64,000 bases of DNA from Cycas panzhihuaensis (GCA_023213395.1 CM041465.1:228105741-228169740); one strand, 5' to 3'. Positions 22,320 through 34,620 are shown, counted from the stretch's first letter. Made by a program: numbers and translations. Notes: generated from the letters alone by a model not told the origin.

Positions 22320-24697
22320 TATATTTTTAAAAATAAGTTTATTCAAATGTCCCTCTAAGGATAGTTAAAATATGTCCTATCTATCTAGAAGGTTTTTAAT
22401 CTAGGCTCTAAGTCTTTTGGGTCTCCAAGAGAAACTTTTAGTTATTATCCCATCTAGTGGCACCTACCCATAAGTGATAAACCAGGGACTCAATATACTA
22501 GTACATGAGTGTTGGGCTCTATATACCCCAGTACGTGGGCTACTAAGAAGGTACAAGACCCCCTTAATCTAGTGATTCACTTACACTAGACTTATACCTA
22601 GCAAATAATCTAGTAGTGAAAGCTTTAATAATCAAAGCACTCACCCCCTCCAGGTCTAGCCTAGTGTTTAAACTCTAAAAGGATAGGGTTCTTCATCTCA
22701 GCCTGCCACTGAAAACACCTAATAGTCAGTGGTTTCCTCAATAACTTAGAGTCCACTAAAGACGTGTGTGGAGTGGTAATTATAGGGGTCTTAACCATTC
22801 CCCTTACAAGGCTAGAAAAAAGGGTTGTTCATTCAAGATATTATCTTATTAATGTAAAAATTGATTTTAAGTATGATATTATTTATTAAAAAGAATTCCT
22901 TTTAATAACAAATAAAGAAAACTTAAAAATATAGTAATAAATAAAATGAAATAAAATTAAAATAGATAGCCTTAAATAAAGTAAAGTGAAATAGGAGAGG
23001 GTTAGAGTGCTCTTTTATTTGCAAAAATTATCTAAAATATTTACTTCCTTCTCAAAGAGAAAACCTATATAAATTCAGCCAAAGAACACTTATAAGCCTT
23101 AAATTTTAAGTAAAATCTACTGTAACAAGTTAGTATACCAATATATCATCAATATGCTTCAATAGATTTAAGAAATTACTTCGAAATGAAGTGAAAAGCT
23201 TAAATTAGGACCAAATAAGAGGGCTAAATTTAATATCTTAGAAACCCTACAAAATAGCTTCAAATAAGAATAAAAATAACTTTAATACGTAGGTCTTTAA
23301 GTCAACTTTCTAACTGTTCAAATTATTTGAAAAATGGACTCTTAGTTAGGGAGATATTAAAGAAATAATACAACCTACTACTTATAGCTAAAAACTAGAA
23401 AAGGGGACCTTAAGCTCTTTAGGAAATAGAGCCCCTAGTCACCTCACATGACCTACTATTGGCCTGCAAAGGGGGCTACAAAATTTTAAAAGTTATAAAA
23501 TATGGTTTAATCCTCTTAAATCCAAAGTATTAAAACTAGCTTATAATTATTAGAATCTACCGTCAAAAGATAAAAAATGAGGTCACGTGTGGGCTTAATG
23601 GGACTAGTAGTAGAGGATTAAAGGGGCTAAACATCAAAAAATATCAAAAAGAATTAAATTTTATAAATTGTATAAAAAATAAATTTTCAATGTAAATAGA
23701 AATACGTAGAGGTTGCATGCTCGTACGATGAAACAGATTAATGAAAATAGATCAAAAAATCTCCAAGATACTTCTTTGATCAATCCAATTGATTAGACAC
23801 TGTTTACATATCATCCAAAAAGAAAAAAACACAAAAAAAGAATTAAAAAATACAATTTTTACTACACAGAGGTAGCAGAGGTTGTATGGGTGCACAAAGT
23901 ATGTACAACTCCAAGATGGATCAAAATCAATTAGCAAAAGGTCTAAATAGTCAATAGGAGGTCTACGACCTTGTCTAAGGTGATATTCAAAGAAAACAAA
24001 GTGAATTTTTTTTATTTTTATGCAAAGGCAAGTGGGGTTTCAATAGGGCAAAGGAGTGAGGCAGCTTCCAAACACAATTTCTCAACTGAGAAGGGACAAT
24101 TTTTTTATATGTCTAATCTAGAGTAAAGTAAACTCACCGAGGATTAAAATGAGTGGTCACTTGTCATGGTTTTGTCCAATGGTAGAGGTGCATTAGCCTA
24201 CCAAAGTCTAATAATCTTAAAAATCTTTAAAATTTAACTGAGAACTAATTAAAATATAATAAAATATTAAATAAAACTTGTATAAATCTGATCCAAATTG
24301 CTAGCGGGTTATTTATGCATATAAATACTATAAAAACTATAAATATATTGATTATATTGAGTGCACAAGCCAATATTATAAATATATGTATAATATTTAA
24401 TATAAACTATATAAAAACTATTAAAAACTATAGCAAATATAAGTAAATATTAAAATATCAATAGAATATAATTGTTATAATTCATAATGGAGCTCTGATA
24501 CCATGTTAAGATTGTCATTACACCAAAACCTCGAGGTGGTAATGTTTAATACAAATCTCGTATCTGAACACCCAATAGGACAGTTAGTCCCAGGGCCCAA
24601 GATAGAAGTTAGTCCACATAAACAATCCCCGAGATGCAACAGTTAGTCCAACACCCCCTCTCTAGTGTTATTTTGAGGGAATTGATCTTGGTGTGAG
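22320..24697 (-). other. ~2.4-kb leader of element H
   Basis: No long open frame. The gag-proximal block (22440-22810) is less AT-rich than the rest. 23290-24490 is homologous to 60-1240 of the window (element N), showing that the leader is a fixed part of this family and not a chance insertion. Confidence 0.7.
24492..24503 (-). other. Second PBS-like site in the leader of element H
   Basis: Exact gctctgatacca on the plus strand, 206 bp inside the functional-position copy at 24698. Followed by tgttaag, reminiscent of an LTR terminus. The 194 bp between the two sites contains three copies of gttagtcc (near 24573, 24604 and 24643) and a palindromic acctcgaggt. Confidence 0.65.
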
Positions 24698-24709
24698 GCT
24701 CTGATACCA
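24698..24709 (-). other. Primer-binding site of element H
   Basis: Plus-strand gctctgatacca, two bases inside the LTR start at 24712; exact complement of the Met-type PBS. Confidence 0.88.
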
Positions 24710-24711
24710 AA

Positions 24712-25001
24712 TGATAGAGCACAAGGATAGAGTAGAGCAATTATAAGGTCACAATTTTGAACATATTAACAAACTCCAAATGTTGGCAGTGTTCAAAAAA
24801 CACCTTTGGGTTGGAGACCACTTATTTATAGTTGAGATGTTGGGATATATCCCGCCATCATACTAACCTTTTTTAATTCAAAAACTAATAAAAAATTGCA
24901 TATATATCAGCTTGAATGACTAGAGTCTGATGTGGTGATCCCACAGCATCCTTAAGTGGTGTGCACACTCAATTAATACGAAATGAATATTAATCCCAAC
25001 A
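24712..25001 (-). repeat. 5' LTR of element H
   Basis: 290 bp, tgatagagca...atcccaaca, pair of 17838-18126, followed by ACATA (25002-25006). Confidence 0.9.
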
Positions 25002-25006
25002 ACATA

Positions 25007-28000
25007 AATATTATCAATGGGGGGATTACATAAATACATATATTATATTAATAGGTCTATTTTTTCTTATATATTATTTTATATATATAAACAGACCCAT
25101 GTTGTATACATACCAAATAAAGTAATGTAATACATTCTTACTTCTACTCACTTTTATAAATATATTTTGTAATAATAAAGGAAATATACTAAACATATTT
25201 TTATTAAAATCTAAAATTACTATAAAAGAAATGATAAATGAATAGCCCTAATAACATCATTATTTTAAGGGCTTTTATGGAGAACACATATAGGAAATTT
25301 AAGATAGTCTTGTGACAAATAGTTTCCAATTTAAAGAAATAACTCCTAGCCATAAGTTATGGCTATAAATTTGTAGTCATAATTCATGGCAACAAAATAG
25401 GGTTTTTCTTCTTATAAATTATGGTTTCATTTTTTAGCTTCATGCTTAGTTCTATAATTTATGTATTTAATTATATGACCTAAGTTAGGATTGGTCCTAT
25501 TATTGTGTGCAACCACATCATCTATTAAATGGACCTACTATATAATTATCATAAAGGATATTTATGTAGTCTTAAGTGGTAGTTGCATATCCTATAATAC
25601 TTACAACCATATACGCTTATAGAAAAATAGTGCCACGTACTATAAATGTAATATAGGCCCATTTTTACCAAGACATATGACCTTTATATTAGCCATATAC
25701 CTATGATATAAAAAATTATCCATGTACCTATGCTACAAAAATAAACAAAATAAGCAAGAAAAGATGAGGGGAAAAAAGTATATAACATTTAGGGAATATT
25801 TTATAAAAAAAATAATCATAAATCTATGTGACAAAATGATGGACGTACTTGCTTTTCTTTGCTTCCTTTATTAAATAGATGAATTGGCTCTTCTTATATC
25901 ATTGTCCTTCTTAACTTAACAACCATTCTCCTCATCCTTCCCCTTTAACTCCTACATATATGCATATGATAGTATAATGTAGCTAAATTATTTTATCCTT
26001 AGTGTGTGCTTCTATGTTAGATATTTTTATAATACTTATCTTCTAGGGGTTCAATAAAGAGAGTTGGAAAATGTTCTCAACCTTCATTTGTATGAAGTTC
26101 ATTGTGCCCTTCACTTTTGAATATTTTTATATTTAAATTTCCCAGTTCTATGTATTTCAAGAGAAAATTTCTATCTCATAACATTTTATCTAGTATGTAT
26201 AAGCAGTAGGATGGGCTCTAAGAAGTAAGATGTTTCATTCCTAAGGATTACATTTTATTGGTTGTGTTTTTGGTAAGGGATGCTTTGATTACAAAAATTT
26301 TGGATATGTGGTAAATCTTGTGTATTGATTTTATCCTCATTACAAATTGTGTATGAGTGTAGTATAAGGGGCAATGGCTTACCACCACAACTTATGAAAA
26401 GTGAAGTGAATTTATTATGTGCATGATCTTATAATGAAGGCTTAGGAACTAGAGAAGGGGAAGCAGTAGTCAACTTTGAAGAAATTCTACTATGTGAAAA
26501 TCTTCTTTAAATTTGCAAAAATTTTATTTGAACCTATTATATTATGCACTTTAAGAAGATCTTGGTTGAGTGCTATTAATGAGTGATTAAGGTGGACAAA
26601 GTTAATGTGAATATCAAAACTATGAATAACAACTTTTATAAGCATATAAGATATAAGGTAATGATATAAAAGGTTGGGCAAGTCCTATTCTCATATATTT
26701 CTAAACAAAAGGATCCCAAATGAATATGGGCATATCCCATCCTCATGAGTAACTAATTAAAATTAAATCCTCATAATGATGATAAGTGAATTATTGTCTC
26801 ATGATTCTCAATTAATTAATATAATTAATGAGGGGGTTACATTAGGAATAAGCTTCCATAATTCTAATTACTAGAGTTATTGCATATTACTCTTGATAAT
26901 GAGTAAGGATTACTACATCAATTCTCATAATGAATCAAGTGAATATCATATAATTGGGATTAATTTCTTATATATTTAGTAACATTGGTAAGTATCTAAG
27001 ATATATTAGAAATAGGTTCTAGATGGAGGACATAAAAATATTGGTAATTACTTAGAAGATGCTTGAATTCTTATCCTAGTGCAATTATGCTTATATCTAA
27101 ATTGTCATTGAAAGTGATCAAGTGAAGTGGGTAAAAGGCAATCTTATAAAGACAAAAGAAGGATACTATGTTACATAATCACTTATAGTTAGCAAAATAT
27201 AGATATATGTACATATGACCAAAGCAAGTGAAGGTTAATATTGGCTATGTATATGGGTCACATAGGCCCATCAATGGAACTAAAGGTCGATTACCCCACT
27301 AATAGAATTCTTTGGGAAGCAACCACTTTTGCCTACTTAAGGCTAGATGTTTATAAAGGAAGGGTTATGGGTAGAGATTATTGTAATATCATACTTATAT
27401 ACAACTTTGGTATCCCTTTTGGTATACTTGCAAGTATTCTTCTTCTATAATCATTGGTGCTCAAGTAATAAATCAAGTCTTTGTGCTACATATCTTGTCT
27501 TATTTATGCTCTCTTGCTAAATATTAATGTAGATTACTAGTTAGAACTATTCTAAGTGATATCATAACTATGTTCATGATCGGATTTAAGGGACTAATAA
27601 GATGTAGCTATAGGAGAAAGTGGGAGAATTGGGAATTTTTTTTTCCCACAATGAAATTTCTTTAAAACTATCCCCCACATTTCTTTCTATTTTTTTGTTT
27701 TACAAGTTCTACATTACACTACAAGTAGATAATGAACCCTCTTAATCCTTTCCCTTAGAGGTTTGGTAGAGACACTAGGATAGGGGTCTATAAAAATCAC
27801 AAGGAACTATCATTCCTAGCCAAGCATATGTGAGTATATGCTTATGCATGAGGTGAAGTAAATCACACTACTTACATAGGATTTAGACAATACTCAACTA
27901 TGGAAGTAAGCCTCTATGTACCTTCAAGTATATTGGAGGATCCTTTTAGGTTCCTCATCTTTAGTATAGGTGAAATATTGATTGTCTATCATTCATAGTA

Positions 28001-28299
28001 CACTAGTTTCTAATTAGTGCCAGGAATTTTCCCTTCTTGAACAACTCCCATGACTACGTGAATGAATATTTCTTTATAGCTAGTGCCCTAAGATATTAAG
28101 CTAAGCATTATTATCAATAAAGAAGTATATGGAAGGGCCTATAGACCAAGTAAACCTATGTTAGAGTTTGGTAGATAATAGGCATAGAGAAGCAGGGTTG
28201 TATATCCAGTGCATAAAGAAATAGATTGTTGGTCATGGTAGAGTTTGTAAAGCAAAATACATGCCATTCACCATTGACTTAGCAATGTCTTTTAAGGAG
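25007..28299. other. 3.3 kb without a recognisable feature
   Basis: AT-rich on both strands. The longest open frames (27241-27450 plus, 26490-26681 minus) show no family motif. A short perfect hairpin with 9-bp arms and a one-base loop (tagccataa-g-ttatggcta) lies at 25347-25365. The stretch could be very old transposon sequence; the part next to 28300 may be upstream gag of scrap K, but I could not confirm that. Confidence 0.4.
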
Positions 28300-28690
28300 G
28301 ATTCTAACTCTGAGAATTAATCTAAAGAAGAACAACCCTTGGAAGCTTCCCCTAATTTTAAGCCTAAAATATCCTTCTCTATTGTTTCCTCTATAGCCTG
28401 CCCTAAACCACTCTAAGTTAAATGCACTTTAAGGAAGACCCTTATTAACCATTTTGATTGATAGTGATGCATCACTAAATTTCATTAATATCTCATTATC
28501 TGAATAACCTAACTTATATATAGTACTAAAAATTGGTTTTACCTAATCCTTGTTATAATACCACACACTCCATTGTATAAGCACCATAAAAAATTTATAT
28601 ATTTAAATTGACACATACCATTTAGTTTCAAATTTATATGCCCTATCTATAAGAGGATCTAACACTACCCTTGGAGTCAAGTTTCCAAAG
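28300..28690 (+). pseudogene. Ty3/gypsy protease fragment K
   Basis: Plus-strand reading gives CTLRKTL followed by TILIDSDASLNFIN, which matches the gypsy retropepsin block (V/T)ILIDSGAxHNFI. The triad Asp-Ser-Gly reads Asp-Ser-Asp (28460-28468). Downstream, NLYALSIRGSNTTLGVKFP resembles the xxLPLxGxDxVLGVQWL end of the domain. Frames shift between the blocks. The LTR of element E begins about 23 bp further on. Confidence 0.65.
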
Positions 28691-28712
28691 CAATCAATGA
28701 TTCAAAGGATAA

Positions 28713-28879
28713 TGATTCACTTTATTAATAAGGAGAGAAAATATTTTATATAAATACATCAGATATATATAGAAGACCCAATGTATGTTGGCCAAGTGTC
28801 ATAGGTATATAAAATAGGGATTGGACATAAAACCCTCAGCTTTAGATGCAAAACATAGAGCATTAATATTTCTCTAGTA
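28713..28879 (-). repeat. 3' LTR of element E, with polypurine tract
   Basis: About 167 bp; homologous to the LTR of G (56006-56191) by the ttattaat(a/g)ag...gagag start and the gggattg...ataaccctca middle. Inside it the minus strand reads AAGATAAAATATTAAGAGAGGG, the shared purine-rich primer (plus 28880-28905). The LTR end reads ...ctagta where G has ...ctaaca. The outer boundary is approximate. Confidence 0.65.
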
Positions 28880-28905
28880 CCCTCTCTTAATATTTTATCT
28901 TTGGT

Positions 28906-29577
28906 TTTTTAACTCCAAGTAATTGTCTAAGATATTAGAATTTATTCTTTAGAAAAGCTTTAGTAAAGATATCAATAAGTAATTCTTTATTGTTATAGTA
29001 TAATAGGTCTATTTCTTTTATTTAAACTTTTTCCCTAATAAAGTGATGGTGAGCTTTAATGCATTTAGTTTTGGCATGGAATATTAGATTTTTTTTTTTT
29101 TTTTAATTTGATAACACTTTGGTTATTATAGAAAATAGGTATAGGTTACTCTTTTCTTTGCTTTAAGTCATTGAATAGTAGTCCAACCTATACTCCTTCG
29201 TAGGTAGGACTTATAGCTACTTTGTATCCTACTTCATTGAATGATAGAGCTATTGTAGATTGTTTCTTGTTGCTCCAAGAGATAATTACAAATCTAAGTA
29301 AGGAGCAATAGCCTATGGTAGATTTCTTTTCTTACCTATATCTAGCCTAATTAGAATCATTATACCTAATTAGCTGATAATTTGTGGTTGAGGCATAGTT
29401 GAGACCTATTACTTGAGTTCCTTTAATATATCTAAGGATCTTTTTTGTAGCATTCTAGTGTGATAATTTTAGATGTTGCATATACATCGATATAACTCCT
29501 ACTGAATATGAGATATCTTATCTTATAGATATTAGGTAGATAAGACTACCTATTAATTATTTATATAATGTTCTATC
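28906..29577 (-). pseudogene. pol: RNase H and RT C-terminus of element E (left half)
   Basis: Minus-strand blocks: LIGSLIYLISIR..DISYSVGVIS (end of RT, about 29480-29550), ILRYIKGT (about 29430), STIGYCSL.RFVIISWSNKKQSTIALSFNEVGYKVAIS (RNase H core with the Glu motif, about 29210-29330), YNNQSVI where DNQSAI is expected (about 29120), HHHFIREKV and DIFTKAF (28940-29050). A T14 run on the plus strand (29091-29104) interrupts it. Many stops. Confidence 0.8.
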
Positions 29578-30239
29578 TATTAAATAATGTGACAACAATG
29601 TTTTGGAGACTAAAATTTTGACAGGTTAGTAGTGTGGTTTTCCCCCCAAACTTCCTCAGGGGGTTCCATAGGGGGTGGGAGCCCCCCTTGGCTAGGGATG
29701 TCCAAGGGACATTAGAACGCCCCCCGTAAAGAGGGGATTCAGGGGTGATAGCCCCCAACCCAAAAAGCTAGCACTAAAAAGCATACTAAATTTTAAAGAG
29801 AATCAGGATCGTTCGCTCAAAATACCCTAGATTCTATGGTCGAGATTTGTGCCTTGTATGACTCTCTCATATAGCCTGATTTAGGATGTTTTTTTTTATT
29901 ATGTTGATGGTGTTCAATGTATTGGATGTACTAGGAAGAGTTAGGAAGTTGGTTATTGTTACTGTGAGTATTCTACTATAGACTGTGTACATTTCTCTAT
30001 TCTTTGATAATAAAGATCGATACCTTTCCTGTGTGGATGTTTTCCTAGCACACTGCTAGGGTTTTACCACATTATATTGGGTGTATATGTGATGCTTAGC
30101 TTTCTTATTTATTTTATTGTATTATCTCTAGTTTTACGAACTTGCATATTAAATTTCAGTTTCAATTCATATAACTAGTTACAAAATAGTTCAAATCTTG
30201 GTGGCAGTTTCAAGTTATTGGGACCTTATCTTCTCAACA
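29578..30239 (+). repeat. 5' LTR of element D
   Basis: 662 bp, starting TATTAAATAATG and ending CTCAACA. The terminal TG is TA in both LTRs, probably already present in the source. G/C-homopolymer-rich between 29640 and 29760 (runs such as ccccccaaac and ggggtgggagcccccc), a segment that also diverges most between the two copies. Confidence 0.93.
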
Positions 30240-30241
30240 AG

Positions 30242-30254
30242 TGGTATAAGAGCT
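30242..30254 (+). other. Primer-binding site of element D
   Basis: tggtataagagct, one mismatch from TGGTATCAGAGCT, two bases downstream of the LTR end. Confidence 0.8.
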
Positions 30255-30311
30255 AATTTTATTTTTGTAATAACTTTGTGAAGGTTTTGGTGTCATCTTT
30301 TTATACACCAA

Positions 30312-30606
30312 ATGGTGAAACTAGCAAATGCAAAGTTCAAGGTAGAGAAATTTAATGGCAAGAACAACTTCGAGTTGTGGAAGTTGAAAGCATATGATGT
30401 TCTAGTACAATAAGGTTTGTACAGAGCTCTTGTAGGCAAATCGAAGAAACCCACATGGATGGACAATGATGAATGGAATGATCTAGACAAAAGGGCTCTT
30501 AGCATAATATGATTGTGCTTAGTAGATGAATTTCTATTTAACATCACAAGGGAGCAAACGACAATAGGATTATAGACATAGTTGAAAGGCTTGTATATGA
30601 CCAAAT
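30312..30606 (+). pseudogene. gag: gag of element D, 5' part
   Basis: ATG at 30312: MVKLANAKFKVEKFNGKNNF, the copia gag start (KFxGxNFxxWK), then DNDEWNDLDKRALSII and LKGLYMTK up to the insertion of C. Stops at four positions, including tag/tga where Gln or Trp is usual. The frame continues exactly at 38390. Confidence 0.85.
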
Positions 30607-31108
30607 TATTAGATATGTTAAACACTTTTCAAGTGTTACATGGGTATAGGCATTACACCTGAGCCCCTTTGTGGGGTCTAGGGGCTCGTTGTAGGACCCT
30701 TAGTTGGGGGGTCTAGGGGGCCAATGGCCCCTAGGGGGGGGTTCAAGATAAGGAGCCCCTAAGAAAAAATTTTGGGTGTCTTATAGGGGTCTTTGTCAAC
30801 CCAATGGTTTATGCCCATTGTATTGTAAATCCATAAGGTAGTATCTTGTAATATTGTATCTATATATTCTTATATAATGGTACATGTAACACATAAAGAT
30901 AATGTAATAGTCATGGATGAGTTGAGGAGAAGAGTTAGGGTTCATTTATATAATTCTTTAGTTATTGCTTAGATTAATAAAAGGTCTATGTTTAGACCTG
31001 AATGTCCTGGTGTTCTTTATTAAGTGCTTAATTTGTTTATGTTATTTGTTCTTTACATGGTTTAGAGTTCTGTTATCACATTACTTCTCGGTTATATTTT
31101 TCTCTTCA
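30607..31108 (+). repeat. 5' LTR of element C
   Basis: About 502 bp, TATTAGATATG...TCTCTTCA. Contains G-rich runs at 30660-30760. The pair is about 37881-38384. A ~50-codon open stretch (MLRLIKGLCLDLN...) occurs in both LTRs simply because they are copies. Confidence 0.85.
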
Positions 31109-31110
31109 TT

Positions 31111-31122
31111 TGGTATTAGAGC
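31111..31122 (+). other. Primer-binding site of element C
   Basis: tggtattagagc, one transition from TGGTATCAGAGC, two bases downstream of the LTR. Confidence 0.82.
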
Positions 31123-31194
31123 TAAGGGTTTTAGTTCTATGGGAAGCCATTTGGTAAGTGGAAGCCTTGTGCAGTGAACTTGAGTACGAAGATC

Positions 31195-32040
31195 ATGGTA
31201 AGCACTATAAAGATGGAGATTGAAAAGTTTAATGGCCAGAACTTTAAGCTATGGAAGCTAAAGATGGAAGATATCCTCGTCGAGAAGGATCAGTGGATTG
31301 TTGTAGCAAGAACAAAGCTCATAATCATGGGTGATAAAGACTAGAAGAAGCTTGATCAAAAGGTAATTAGTTCGATAAGGCTATGCCTTTAAAACATGGT
31401 ATTGTTGAATATTGCCATAGAGTCTTTGGCCAAAGATCTATGGAGAAAGTTAGAGGCTTTGTATTAAACAAAGTCCCTTGTTAATAAGTTATTTCTTTGG
31501 AAAAAGTTATATTCACTTAGGATGAGTGATGGAGATGCAGTTATAGATTATCTCACTGCATTTAACACTATGGTGAATGAGCTTGTTTCAGTTGGGGTAA
31601 TAATGTCTAAAGAAGATAAGTGTATTATCTTATTATGTTCGCTTCCTGATTCCTAGGATAATCTTGTAATGACGATTAGCAGCACGGTTGCTACTACCCT
31701 AAACTTTGATGATGTTGTTACTTCTCTATTGTCAAAGGCGATAAGGCAAAAATCTTCTGAGGATTATTCAAAAGAAGCATTAGTAATGAGAGATCAAACA
31801 TTAGATCACAACCAATAAAGACCTAGGAACAGATGGCCAAAATCCAGAGGAAACTCTAAATCTCCAGGTAGAGGACCTTTGGTATGCTAGAGATGTGGGA
31901 AGGTTGGCCATATGAAGAGCTAGTGTCGAGTCAAGGATGACAAGGGAAAGTCACCTGAAGCTACTTCATCCATAGTAACAAAAGCCTCTGATGAAGCTGA
32001 TGACGATGTTTATTTAGCAACCTTAGGTAAGTTGTCAAAT
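31195..32040 (+). pseudogene. gag: gag of element C
   Basis: ATG at 31195: MVSTIKMEIEKFNGQNFKLW, then KLKMEDILVEKDQW, a copia gag start; then KSLVNKLFLWKKLYSLRMSDG, DYLTAFNTMVNELVS and ILLCSLPDS. The zinc knuckle near 31885-31930 reads C-stop-RCGKVGHMKS-stop-C: all four ligands are present but two positions are now UAG. Stops sit mainly where Trp or Gln is expected (GDKD.KKLD, LPDS.DNL). Confidence 0.85.
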
Positions 32041-32430
32041 ATTCAATCTTGGTTAATTGGCTCTGGTACTTCACTTCATATTACTCCCCATAGGGACTAG
32101 TTTTGTGAATACACAAGGATTAATGGAGGTGAGGTATTTCTTTGGGATCATTACCCATATCAAATTGTGGGTCATTAAAGGGTGAAGGTTTGATTTGGGG
32201 ATGGAAGGGTTATAACTATCCCTAATATGAGTCATATTCCTGGTTTGGCTATGAGTCTATTGTCTTTCAGTCAATTGGGTGATGCAGGAATAGAAGTAAT
32301 CTTCAATAAAGATGGTTGCAGAATGGTTCGAGGAGCATTGGTGTTAGCAAGAGGGGTTCGATTTGGAACACTATATAAGCTTGATGCAAGTACAGTGTAT
32401 GCTAGAAGTTGTAGTCTAGCTATTACAGAA
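32041..32430 (+). pseudogene. pol: Protease of element C, catalytic Asp lost
   Basis: SWLIGSGTSLHIT at 32048-32086: the catalytic Asp of D-S-G is Gly (codon 32059-32061). Followed by VITIPNMSHIPGLAMSLLSFSQLGDAGI, the usual protease C-terminal block, which begins the 130-residue open stretch 32227-32619. Confidence 0.85.
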
Positions 32431-33590
32431 AGTAGCAATAATAAAGGTGGGACTCAAATATCACTTACTAGTATAACTATATTATGGCATCAAAGATTGG
32501 GTCATATTGGAGAAAAAGGCCTCCATGATTTATTCTCTAAAGGTATGGCAAAAGACATGTTTGGAATTAATAGCTCATTTGATTTTGATTTCTATGAGCA
32601 TTGTGTGTATGGCAAATAGAATCGAGTCATTTTTCCTTTAAGCTCAAAGAGAGAAAAGGGTATTCTGCAATTGGTGCACAACGATGTTCTTATACCTGTT
32701 GATGTACCTTTATTAGGTGGGTCCAAATACTTTGTCTCATTCATAGATGATTTCTTAAGAAAGACATGCATCTACTTTCTTAAGCAAAAATTTGAAGTCT
32801 TTAGTAAATTCAAAGAATTTAAGACTTTGGTTGAGAATCAGAGTGACATGCAGATTAAGGTACTGAGGACTGATAATGGAGGTGAGTTTTGCTTAAAGGA
32901 ATTTGAGTAGTTCTGTAAGCAATGTGGGATAGCAAGGCAAAAGATAATTCCCTATATGCCACAGCAAAATGAAGTTGTTGAAAGGATGAATAGGACCTTG
33001 CTGGAGAGATCGAGGAGTATGTTTAGTGCTGTTAGTTTAGATAAAAAATTCTAGGCAAAGGTTGTGATGACTGTAAGCTACCTAATAAACAAATCACCAA
33101 CAACTACCTTAGTATACAAAATACCTAAAGAAGTGTGGTCTGGTAAGAAACCATCTCTTAATCATCTTAGAGTTTTTGGTTATGAAGCTTTGGTGTATGT
33201 TCCTAAACAGTAGAGGACTAAGCTCGATTTCAAAGCATAAAAGACTATTTTCATTAGCTATGATGATGGTGTTAAAGGATATAAGCTTTATAACCTTAAA
33301 ACATAACAGGGTATGTATAGTTGTGATGTTATCTTTAGAGAGGAGTTCAAGTCTCTAAAGCATGATGAAGAACCAAAGGAGGAACACTCTAAGAAGGCAC
33401 AATTTGAGGTAAGGGATGAAGATTCTTCATCAGAATATGAGTTAGTTGAAGAGGAATAAGTAGCTATAGAGGTAACTCAACCTCAAGAACCCCACATCTT
33501 GAGCAAATCAACTCGTGAGAGAAGACAGCCTGACAAGTATATTCCTGAAGACTTCTGACACTCCTCTTATATTTTATCTTCTATAGATGG
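32431..33590 (+). pseudogene. pol: Integrase of element C
   Basis: HHCC region LWHQRLGHIGEKGLHDL...YEHCVYGK with a conserved Cys replaced. The first Asp is in VHNDVLIP (32683-32685; the usual preceding Ser is Asn), then [20 protein letters not shown]. The second Asp is in RTDNGGEF (32872-32874) and the Glu in VVERMNRTLLERSRSM (32980-32982). C-terminal block about 33170-33360, acidic tail to 33580. Stops at 32620, 32908 and others. Confidence 0.88.
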
Positions 33591-34620
33591 TGATCCACAT
33601 ACTATTCAGAAGGCTATAGAGTCAAAAAAGAGCCAACTCTAGATGAAGGCCATGCAGGAAGAAATGATGGCCTTAGACAAAAATAATATGTGGGGATTTG
33701 GTGGATCTGCTTGATGATAGAAAACCTGTTGATAACAAATGGATCTTCAAAAAGAAGTTCCAGGCAGATGGTACTGTAGAAAAGTACAAGGCTCATTTGG
33801 TAGCAAAGGGTTATTCCTAGCTCAAGGGAATAGATTTTGATAAGGTATTTTCTCCTATTACAAAAGTTGCTTCAATTAGATTTTTGTTGGTTGTAGTTGC
33901 CTATGACCTTAAGGTGGATCAAATGGATGTAAAGATAACATTTCTTCATGGTGACCTCAAGGAAGAAATTTATATGCTACAACCTGAAGGGTTTGAAGTT
34001 GCAGGAAAGGAAGATATGGTGTGTAGGTTGAAGAAGTCATTATATAGCTTGAAGTAGTCACCAAGGATGTGGTATCAAAAGTTTGATTCACATATATTGG
34101 TAGATGGCTTTATGTGTAGCAAAGCAGATCATTATGTTTATAATAAGTAGGTTGGTGACCATTTTGTTATTCTAGCTTTATATGTTGATGACATACTTTT
34201 AATTGGTAAAAATAAAGGAATGAACCAACTTATGAAAGACGAATTGGCATCTCACTTTGAGATGAAGGACTTTCATGCTACACATTTTATTTTAGGCATT
34301 GATATTAAAATGGATAAGAGAAATAAGAAGATTTGGCTTAGCCAAAGACAGTACATTGAGACAATATTACAATGGTTTAGGTTGTAGGATAGTAAATCAG
34401 TTAATATTCCTCTTCTTGTTGGTTTAAAATTATTAGTTAAACAATGCCCAAAGACTTACCAAGAAATTGAAGACATGTTATTTGTCCCTTATGCCAGTGT
34501 TGTTGATAGCCTAATGTATGCGATGGTTTGCACTCGACCAGAAATTGTCCATGCAGTGGGAGTAGTTAACAGATATATATCAAACCTAAGTAGGGAGCAT
34601 TGAGTGGCTGTGAAAAGGAT
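33591..34620 (+). pseudogene. pol: Reverse transcriptase of element C
   Basis: MKAMQEEMMALDKNN near 33640-33690, [59 protein letters not shown] (motif A), SLYSLK, and the catalytic YVDDI at 34181-34195, then DSLMYAMVCTRPEIVHAVG near 34505-34560. One +1 shift near 33690 and several UAGs at Gln and Trp positions. Confidence 0.9.

Larger units (their letters stand above)
17838..25001 (-). mobile_element. Ty1/copia element H, complete but dead
   Basis: Minus-strand copia with LTRs of 289 bp (17838-18126) and 290 bp (24712-25001), Met-type PBS, polypurine tract and flanks ATATA/ACATA (one transition from an exact 5-bp duplication). From 25001 down: 5' LTR, PBS, ~2.4-kb leader, gag, protease, integrase, RT, RNase H, 3' LTR. 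Stops are dense; only short frames remain open (for example 21078-21365, 21332-21739, 19920-20237). Same family as N at the left edge. Confidence 0.9.

Noticed and set aside
27241-27450. 69-codon plus-strand open frame with a hydrophobic C-terminus
   Set aside because: No family motif, isolated, in AT-rich sequence with no promoter or partner gene visible.
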